In this document: positions 1 to 7,530 of the stretch, in pieces
How the letters are laid out: each line of letters begins with the position of its first letter
How positions within the stretch are numbered: the stretch's first letter is position 1
Assembly (NCBI GenBank): GCA_004369085.1
Contig: ML210422.1
Span: forward strand, 1,982-17,564
Length of the DNA stretch: 15,583 nucleotides
Direction: 5' to 3'
Origin: Coprinopsis marcescibilis
Lineage: Eukaryota; Basidiomycota; Agaricomycetes; Agaricales; Psathyrellaceae
Made by a program: the position numbers and the translations under genes
Notes under the pieces: model-generated
What the model saw: the letters and a program-made list of their open reading frames with translations, nothing else
What the model was told of the DNA's origin: nothing
The model's database searches: none

Positions 1-1175
1 TAGACAATGTACCTAGATATAGTAAGAGTCGATTTAGCTAATAATTCGACGTTTCCCGAGTCAGAGCAAGCCAGAAAAAGGGGTCCAAGTATTGAGGTGC
101 GGGACGTGGCCTAAAAAGGAAATTTGCTGCGTTTGAATCTGATGCCCCTATTCAGTGCATCGGGCAACAGTCGTTGGATAAGTGCCAGTGGGCACCGTTC
201 CTAGTCACCCAGGCACTGCTATCTCCATCTCCCACGTTATAAGACCTCAAAGCCAATGGTTTGAAGTGTGTATAAAGGTTACAATCCCTGTATACAATCA
301 GAAACACAACGGATAGGGGTGAGGGAGCGGCATCACCGAAATTTGATGTGTACGGTTCTGCGTGCACACGATGGTTGGGGGCGTTGCCTCACTCCACTTG
401 CACGGGCACAAAGTTCAGATTCAACCCTAGCCCAAATCGAGCTCAAAAGAGACCTCTCCGTGTGTCTAGCGAGGCTTTCCCAAATAAACCTAGGCAAGGT
501 CAGTGGTGAGATGTTTTAGGCTGACATATTCATGACGCACCTGTACCCTCAAGTTTCCTCACCACCTCCCGCAAACTTTCTCTACATAGTACACAACTAT
601 ACTCCTGACTACTGTAACGCTACCAGACCTTTTGAATTTAATACCACTCTGCCGATTCCCTTCGGTCTGAGTCTCCAATGGTCCTACATTCCCAGGGCTT
701 CCATCACGAAAGCTGCGCGAACTCGAAGGGCCCACAACACGCACAATGTCGTAACAGCTGGCATGTGATACTCACAGCGTAGAATACTCTTTTGCGGGCA
801 GTCGAAGTCTATGCCAAAGTCGCTGGCGTGTAGAGCGATGCATAGTTGAAATGGTAAACCTAAGAGTGTGCGCGAGGAGGAGGCTGAGATAAATTGCTGG
901 TCTATGTTGGGGATACACTCAGGTTTTGAGGCGCTACGAATTCGTAATCGTAATGATCCCTTCTTTTCCCACTGCCCCAGCGTCCGCAATGTCCGGACAG
1001 TAATGCTGGGGGGATATGTTTGGCTAGTTTATTTGCAATCGACGGTCCATTCTTTAGGTTGCATTGACGCGATTCAACAGAAGGCGCCGAGACCTTATCG
1101 TTCAGACGAGCCTTTTGACACGGACGTCTTTCGTCACCGTGTGGTGGAGTTGTTCGATTTCCGTTCCAACCATGT
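1..1175. other. Upstream region without a recognisable gene
   Basis: I see no recognisable domain and no convincing open frame here. The longest frames are near 100 codons, overlap each other on both strands, and have no recognisable protein character. A small dyad (GTGCC/GGCAC) lies near 184-196. The right end may hold upstream exons of the spliced fragment ending at 1362, but a TGA at 1116-1118 closes that frame shortly upstream. This could be intergenic DNA or a decayed gene. Confidence 0.5.
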
Positions 1176-1362
1176 GTAAGTTCGCTTGCGTGACCGGTGT
1201 TTACCCTTACTCAAACCCTTTTATTTCCTTCGACAGGCCAATTCTAATGAAAGCGATTCCATCCGACCACGAAGCCAGAGCACAGCCGACGGTCGTGGCA
1301 ATGGTCTCAATAAGGTTTGCGTTGAGACGGATGCATCTTTGAACGAAACAAACAGGGATTAA
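1119..1362 (+). other. Possible 3'-terminal exon pair of an unidentified gene
   Basis: A textbook fungal intron can be drawn at 1176-1236: it starts GTAAGT, has a C-rich and T-rich 3' half and ends TTCGACAG (61 bases). Joining its flanks gives an open frame that runs from the 1237 exon for 41 residues and stops at TAA 1360-1362. The encoded tail is polar and protein-like and ends VETDASLNETNRD. Upstream, the same frame is closed by TGA at 1116-1118, so another intron or a break would be needed. No family is recognised. An alternative joining in a second frame stops at 1340-1342. Confidence 0.25.
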
Positions 1363-1505
1363 AGTCCGTTGTTCGCGCTCAGTTAAACACGGTTGAAGTA
1401 ATGTTTTCTCTTTTCATTTTTCTTGTCGGTTAAAGGGCGTTGTTCGCGTTCTGTTAAACGCGGTTAAACATCAGTTCTCTCTTTTCTATTTTTTTTTTCG
1501 TCGGG
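1359..1505. repeat. Two-unit imperfect tandem repeat, ~71-75 bp per unit
   Basis: Units run from about 1359 to 1429 and from 1430 to 1505. Both begin TTAAAG, share CGTTGTTCGCG, then GTTAAAC-CGGTT, then a T/C-rich stretch, and end GTCGG. The second unit has a longer T run (TTTTTTTTTT) and a repeated GTTAAAC. The block ends about 240 bases before the ATG of the NLR gene, so it may be part of its promoter region. Confidence 0.75.
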
Positions 1506-1741
1506 ACAGTGTTAATCTACATAAATGTGCATAATTACTATAGTGCGGTTAAAAACCTCCTTTAATCGTGCAAGGTTAAACAGAAGTTGTCTGCCCGACA
1601 GTGCGGGCGTTAAACAGATCACGCGGGGTTACAGTCTGAGTTCCCAGCAACACAGCTCTTTGATCCCAATTCTCACTCTCCAACCGCCCTCCCCTCTCTG
1701 AAACCAACCAGCCTGAGGTATTGCGACCAGCAGATTGAACG
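1506..1741 (+). promoter_or_regulatory. Probable promoter and 5' leader of the NLR gene
   Basis: No TATA box is certain; ACATAAATG at about 1519 is the closest A/T-rich candidate. GTTAAA-type words recur at about 1546, 1574 and 1609, continuing those in the adjacent tandem repeat. A CCCG/CGGG dyad lies at about 1592-1606. From 1660 the sequence becomes C/T-rich (CTCACTCTCC, CCCTCCCCTCTCT), which in basidiomycetes is common just upstream of transcription starts. The assignment rests on position and composition only. Confidence 0.35.
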
Positions 1742-4700
1742 ATGGGTGCAGGCATATCGAAGACTGTGAGAACTCATATCCTATGCGATCCTGTTCTGTC
1801 CATAACTATCTAATCTCTGTAGCTGGAGAAGAGGCAGCGTAAGGAGATGGAGGCCAGTAACAAGCTAAAGAACGAGCGAAACGAGCCTCAAATCTCTTTT
1901 AAAGCCCATCAAGCGCCTTCGCCGGCTGACGGTCTACCGACAGTCAGATCCTCCGCGATGTCATGCGATCGAGATCAGATTGGTTCTATGCCGCATATGT
2001 TATTACCCAGTAAAGCTCGACCACCTGTCTTTGGCCTTCGCAGTCCTGACCAGCATGCTGCAGAGGTCCATGACGAAGATGGGACTGCAAATTTCCCGAC
2101 AATGTCTTCTGATCGAAAAGATATGACTTCCCCCAGTGAGCTTTCCCCATGGCCAGGCGTATCGCCTCACTATGTGCTAAAGACCATGACATAGAGGAAC
2201 ATTCCGAGGATTCCATTACCAAACCCACTGCGATGTCGTCCGATCAAGGCCGTATGGATTCTACGGTGCCTAAGCCATCCCCTGGTGAATGCGACCGCAG
2301 GCATCTCGCCATCCAGAGTGCTAACTAGCATGATGCAGAGGAGGATATCGAAGGTGTAACTGCCGGATTGCCTGCGATGATGTCACCTCTAAGCCAGACG
2401 GCTGGTACGACGTCTAATTCGTTACCGCCCGGTTAGTGCGGCGCTGGCGTCTCGCGTTTCCTGATTATTGATTACCATGATTTGGCAGTGGCTCCCAATA
2501 AACCGGTATCTGCCTGCGACTCCGAGGGATTGGCCGCAAGTATGCCGGATGACGGGAGAGAGAATGGTGAGAGTATTCCCATATCGCACGAATAGTGGTA
2601 ACACCTCAAGCCCGGACAGACACTAGGGACCTGGGAAACACTGGAGGTTCGCATATATTGACAGGAGCAAGCAATGTCACCATCAACGGCGGAACCATCA
2701 ACGCCATCTCGTACTCGTACGTCTACGGGAATCACACCTCGGCCGCGCGTGAGCATTCGGTAATCTCGCCTGCTGGTGAGTGATTTGAACCCCTAGCATC
2801 ATCCGTTCTCGTCCTAAGCTGCCCGCAGATCGTAAGGCTATAGTCAAGTGGTTAAGCGACATCAACTTCAGAGCATTCCTTGCCGATAATCTGCGTAAGC
2901 GAGCTGCGGAGACGGGGATGTGGATTTTCAAGGATGGGAAATTTGTTCGTTGGAAAGGTCGTCGAAAGGGTGTCCTCTGGGGGACGGGCATGCGTGAGGG
3001 GGTTTTATCTGCCATGGCGACCTCTACCTCTCTAACGAGAGCCCTATTTACAGCTGGAGCGGGGAAGACAATACTGGCGTAGGTAGCTTTCTATTCCACG
3101 GTTTCGAAGCTGACGCGTATGGTCAATAGCTCGATCATCATCGAGTCCTTCATTAATCTCGCTAAGAAGAACAGGCGGACCTGTGTCGCATTTGCATTTT
3201 GTCGATACACCGAGGAGCTTACAGTTGAGCAGACCCTCTCTGGCCTTATTCGTCAGGTCTTGGAGGACCACCCATCGACATTCGCCTTCATTATCCCTCT
3301 ATACGAGCACCACACCCTCCGCGAAACACGCCCGTCGCAAACCGAGCTCCTGGGCGTTCTCAACGCCATCGCCTCGTCCGATCTCTTCGATGATACCTTC
3401 TGCTTCATCGATGGCCTCGACGAGGCCAAATCCAACACCCAGTTTGACCTTTTAGACACCGTATCACAGCTTCCAATCAACTTCATGTTCATGTCGCGGC
3501 CCCTTCCGCTCCTTAAGGACCATGTCCCGGAGGCCGATTTTGTCGACATCATTGTTCAAGACGCCGATATCGAACGGTTGATTGAGGATAAGCTGCGTGG
3601 AATGAAAGCTCTCGCGAAGCTTTTGGAGCAGGATGGGTGGTGGGACAAGGTACTCTCGACTGTCTTGAGAAAATCAGATGGCATGTAAGCTTCCTTGCTG
3701 TTTTTATCTTGCTTACTGGACCTTGACGATCGGAATAGGTTTTTAGTTGCGTCTCTCCAGCTAGACATGCTGAGATCCTGTATCAACATTGACGGCCTGC
3801 GGAAAGCGCTTGATGGCCTCCCCAGTGGCGTAGGCGCGATGTACTCCGCCACCATGGAACGTATCGAAGCCCAGGATGACTCTAACGTCGTTAAGCGCGC
3901 TCTCACATGGCTTATTCATACACGCCGGCCGCTATCAATGGATGATCTGCTGCATGCCATCGCCGTTTACCCTGACACATTCAAGTTCAATCCTGAGCTC
4001 CTACTCACCGTGGACACCCTTCTCTCGCTCTGCTGTGGCCTGATCACGTATGAACCCAAAAGCAACATGGTTCGCCTAGTTCGTGAGTGTGACTTTACAG
4101 AGACCTGTCCCTAGCTAACCTTTTTCGAAGACTACACTGCCAAGGACTTCCTCGAGCCTTACCTGAAGAGCGAGAACCCCGACCCTCATTCCATGATGGC
4201 TTGTACCTGTGTTGAGCATCTTCTGCATCACTCTCTCCATGTGTGGATCAACCCAGATCCCGACCACCATAACTACGAGCGCGCCCATGAACCAATTTAT
4301 CAGAAACACCCCTTTGTCGAATATGCGCACAAGAACTGGGCACCACACTCGCAGCGATCCATCTCACTCCCAATTCCAGTGGGCAATTTTATACGCCAGT
4401 GCCGCAGCTTTCTTGTTTATAATGGGCGTTGGGCCTACAAAGAATCCATCGCCGCGGTACACGTTGCTGCCGCTCTTGGATTTCACCAACTACTCCACGC
4501 CTGGAGCAATCCAACCCACCCAACAGCTGAGATATTTCCTCCTCCGCCAAACTTCGACATCAACGCCAAGACGGCCAAAAATGGCCACACCCCACTGATT
4601 CTGGCGGCATACCACAAAGGTCTTTTAACGGTCGATGTCCTGCTCATGGCTGAAGGTATTGGCCCGTGGTGCACTGATAACTACGGTATGCCGATTTCTC

Positions 4701-5219
4701 AAACATGTTGATGTTGATATAAATACTGCAGATCATGCAGGTTGGACGGCTCTCATGTATGCGTCATGCTTCGGACATTCTGACATCGTCCAATCCATTC
4801 TTCGGTTCCGGGAGACCGATTGGATAACCAAGTACACGGATGGAGGCACTCGAGGCTCTGGTGGAGAGCAAGCTGTCATCGGCGTGAACATCGTCAATAA
4901 AAGTGGTAATTCGGCCCTGGCTCTTGCAGTTCTCAATGGACATGCCGCAGAGGTGAAAATGCTGCTTGGCGTTGAAGGCATTGACGTCAACCAATTGGCC
5001 GGAAGTGGTGAGACAGTCCTTATGTTAGCATCACGACAGGGCATGAAACCAATTGTCGAACTCATCCTCCAACACGAAAATATCGATGTCGACATTGCAG
5101 ATCCACAGGGCATAACGGCATTATCCTATGCGTTGAGACGGCAGGACCTAGAGATTGCGGAGCTTCTGCGCGTTCATGGAGCAAGGGAGCCCTCCGTGAC
5201 ATTCTGGAGAAAGAGTTGA
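1742..5219 (+). CDS. NACHT-ankyrin NLR-like protein, copy 1 (multi-exon; N-terminal part possibly broken)
   Basis: This is a signal-sensing P-loop NTPase of the fungal NLR class, a family linked to non-self recognition and programmed cell death. Proposed exons: 1742-1765, 1823-2431 (disputed inside), 2489-2566, 2620-2775, 2829-2993, 3054-3078, 3130-3684, 3739-4082, 4131-4685, 4732-5219. From 2620 on, the exons plus base 2566 give 763 codons with no internal stop. Seen in order: start MGAGISKT (myristoylation-type); a repeat region; SNVTINGGTINAI (2670-2708); the linker WLSDINFR; Walker A GTGMPGAGKTILAS, interrupted by introns 2994-3053 and 3079-3129; Walker B FCFIDGLDEA (3398-3427); FMFMSRPLPLL; the post-NACHT region FLVASLQLDMLRSC; and about four ankyrin repeats (from 4556) ending at the TGA at 5217-5219. 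The start is chosen for A at -3 and G at +4 and a good following intron. Oddities: one apparent frameshift near 2150-2165, TAG in frame at about 2329, and a suspect last intron. It may be a weakly damaged or pseudogenised gene; the family call is firm. Confidence 0.85.
1950..2431 (+). repeat. Degenerate ~46-residue tandem repeats in the NLR N-terminal region
   Basis: Four successive units start with a Met-Ser-Ser-Asp-like box, at about 1957, 2099, 2230 and 2376 (AMSCDRDQ, TMSSDRKD, AMSSDQGR, AMMSPLSQ). Each of the first three carries a downstream H-A-A-E-V-H-D-E-D-like box. Unit 2 continues in a different frame from its own start, which implies a small indel around 2150-2165. In unit 3 the codon that aligns with CAG (Gln) and GAC (Asp) is TAG. 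The units look like low-complexity linker sequence. Function is unknown. Confidence 0.7.
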
Positions 5220-5237
5220 GAAAGAGATAAATATTTA

Positions 5238-5416
5238 CCTGGGCTCGGATTACTATTCGGACGGCAGAGATGTCAGCGACACCGACTATGTATACAGATT
5301 TTCCATTCTTGTAATGCATAGTTTGTATTCACCTGAGCTCAGATTACTATTCTGACAGCACCGATGACAGTGACACCGACTTACCAGATTTTACATTCGT
5401 GTAATTGTCCGTTTGA
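5238..5416 (+). repeat. Two-unit imperfect tandem repeat behind the NLR stop codon
   Basis: Units at about 5238-5331 and 5332-5416 begin CCTGGGCTCGGATTAC and CCTGAGCTCAGATTAC, offset by 94 bases. Both contain a 14-codon window with matching frame-like content (5245-5286 and 5339-5380) reading S-D-Y-Y-S-D...S-D-T-D. It could be 3' UTR of copy 1, or a remnant of an acidic C-terminal coding tail. Confidence 0.75.
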
Positions 5417-5419
5417 AGT

Positions 5420-7000
5420 CTATCATATTGGCGCTTGAGACCGCGCCGTTCGTGGGGCGGAGGAGGGTATTAACGAACAGGGTGGCACAACATACAAGTC
5501 TGATGAGGCCGGCATTCAGGTGAGGCCGGCATAGCACTTTGAAGGGTGGCTTTCAGCTCTAAGGGTGGCATAAAACAGGCTTGGTGATGCCAATCCCGCC
5601 CCGCCGCCAGTGCCTCCGGATGGCCTCAGGCTCACACAGCGCTCTGCCAAATGAATTTATATTGATGCAGGTGCAGTAATGATGTAATTTCGCCTTCTTG
5701 GAGCTGTGTACCCCATCTTTTTCATCTTCCGAGCCGAGGTATGCGAAGGCACTTGAATCTCGTGGGTCGTGAGGCTGGACGTGACTGGCCGAAGTGCGAG
5801 TGCTGAAAGGCGGTTTCGGCCTCGTCCTGCGAGCTGTGGTTGTTATCCCGTATATAGGCGTAGAATACTTGCTCACGGAACCAATTTTCGTCGTTTCTAT
5901 GGCAAAGTAGTCGTTGGCTTGATATTCAAGAGTCAAAAAATACTCAATTTCAACGGAGACCAAATGAAGACAAAAAGGAGACACAGGGACAGAGCACTCA
6001 CAAATTCACGACTGTTTCAGCTCGAACAACACAGAGTCATGCTCTGTCTTCGCTAGTTCCTCCGCCTCCCCATCTGTTTCCTTGGTCCATTAGGTAGGCA
6101 CCGGCTGCCATCTGTAGGGCTGTCCCCGGAAAACTCGGGGTTATGGGTTTCATCGTGAAACATCCCTACACCTCAGGTACCAGAAAAGCATGGTAGTGCT
6201 ACCTAGTGGAGATGTATTGAGTAGGCCTGGAGTTGGAGGAGAACTTGGTGTTCGGTGATCGGGACAAGGTTTGTAGTAGGAGGTTTACCCTGTTTCGAGC
6301 CGTGCGGCGAGTTGGTCTTGGAGGGATGGGCCATGCAAGATTGTACGCTGTGAAATTGTAAGTGATATCCGGACAGTGGCCCGGTGCCGTTGTAGCGCAT
6401 TGATGGCACTCTATGCACTTCGATAACTTAAATTAATGAATTCGGGGCTTTCAGTTGGTACAACTTGTGGACAAGTCCGCGCCTTCAACCTGTATTGTGA
6501 AAGGGTTGCTATCTGGACGAGCCCAAGATAATTCCCGGAGTTACAAAAGTGAATGTTTAGACTGCCACTTTGGTATTTGCACGCCAACTGAGCCGCAGTG
6601 AAGGCTCACGAGTCCTATTACTCAATTGAACGCGGGTCGAACGTGGGTCTCGGTCTGTCACCCAGACGGATAGTAGCTGGACATGATTATATATCAGGGG
6701 GATGATCGAGTCTGACCCTTTCGAGCTACAAGCGCACAGCGATGAGAGGCCGGATCAGTTAATGGAATCCGCCCCGCTACTTGGCATCAAACGATCAACA
6801 CAGCCACCACGCGGGAACCCGTGAGGCCTTGAGGCAGCCGTGAACGGGGCTTGACAGCCAACGACGACGATGGCAAGCGAGCGTCGTCTCACTTAATCTC
6901 CACAACCCAACCTGAAAAAACTCGCAGGGTTTTACAGACCACAGACCCTCAATCTACTTGCCTTTCCAACTATCCACATTTGGGCCGGGATTTTCGTTGA
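5420..7000. other. Intergenic stretch with no convincing gene
   Basis: No recognisable domain is present. Short direct repeats of TGAGGCCGGCAT occur near 5504 and 5521. Minus-strand protein-like scraps occur at 5690-5900 (with an intron-like GTGAGC..CCACAG piece) and 6006-6089, but I could not chain them into a gene. A folded element lies at 6113-6170. The interval from about 6950 is T/C-rich and probably belongs to the promoter of the ligase gene. Confidence 0.5.
6113..6170. other. Compact three-way-junction inverted repeat
   Basis: Three perfect stems nest in 58 bases. The outer stem is TGTAGGG (6113-6119) with CCCTACA (6164-6170). Inside are CCCCG/CGGGG (6124-6128 with 6136-6140, 7-base loop) and GTTTCA/TGAAAC (6147-6152 with 6156-6161, 3-base loop). 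Together they give 18 base pairs with junctions of 4, 6 and 2 bases. No tRNA anticodon signature and no hammerhead core are present on either strand. Function is unknown. Confidence 0.6.
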
Positions 7001-7204
7001 TTGTCCTTTGTGATTTGTCCTTTGTTCTTGTGATTTTGGGTATTCTTCCTGGGGACGGAGTTAGGATTGGCGACGTGTTTTGAGTCGGATTTGGCGTGGG
7101 TTTGGGATTGTATTCTGGGGAGATTTGGGGATAACGCCTGCGAAACGATCGACGCGTCGACACTCCTGTCTCTCGAAAGCTGGGAAAGATCTCCGGACCT
7201 TACA

Positions 7205-7371
7205 GTACGTCTCTCCTTCCTTCCTCCGTTGTTCATCGTCCGCTTCCTTTGTCCATCTTTCGCTTCCGTTGTCCGTCGTCCGCTTGTCTATCTACCATCT
7301 CCCATCGCCCGTCTTCCATCTTCCATCTTCCATCATGCGAAGGATCCGTGTGACTAACAAATGTACACTAG
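7205..7371 (+). other. Possible 5' UTR intron of the RBR ligase gene
   Basis: The donor-like GTACGT is at 7205. GACTAAC, a good branch site, precedes the acceptor-like ACACTAG that ends at about 7371. The interval is strongly C/T-rich, with words such as CTTCCATCTTCCATC near 7313-7333, and contains an ATG (7334) that would be removed by splicing. An alternative acceptor GATAG lies at about 7390. It rests only on splice-like words. Confidence 0.35.
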
Positions 7372-7530
7372 GTTGCTTATTTGTTGATAGGCTTCTGGCG
7401 AAGCTGTGGAAGCACAACGAGACCGAGACATCTTGCCATCTTCTCGGTTGACGCCGGCGGTTGCGACAGCGAGGCAGGGAAACAGCCAACAGCGAGGCAA
7501 CGCAGGACAGGTTACTCGTTCATTCCCACC

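Noticed and set aside
2284..2330. Intron GTGAAT..CTAACTAG that would remove the in-frame TAG
   Set aside because: Joining there creates an immediate TGA, and the branch-like CTAAC lies too close to the acceptor.
6113..6170. tRNA or hammerhead ribozyme in the three-way junction
   Set aside because: No CUGAUGA/GAAA core on either strand, the seven-base loop lacks the U-turn pattern of an anticodon loop, and no D- or T-arm consensus is present.
7067..7357. Open frame in the ligase leader region
   Set aside because: It begins with TTG rather than ATG, runs into C/T-rich sequence with intron-like features and has no protein character.
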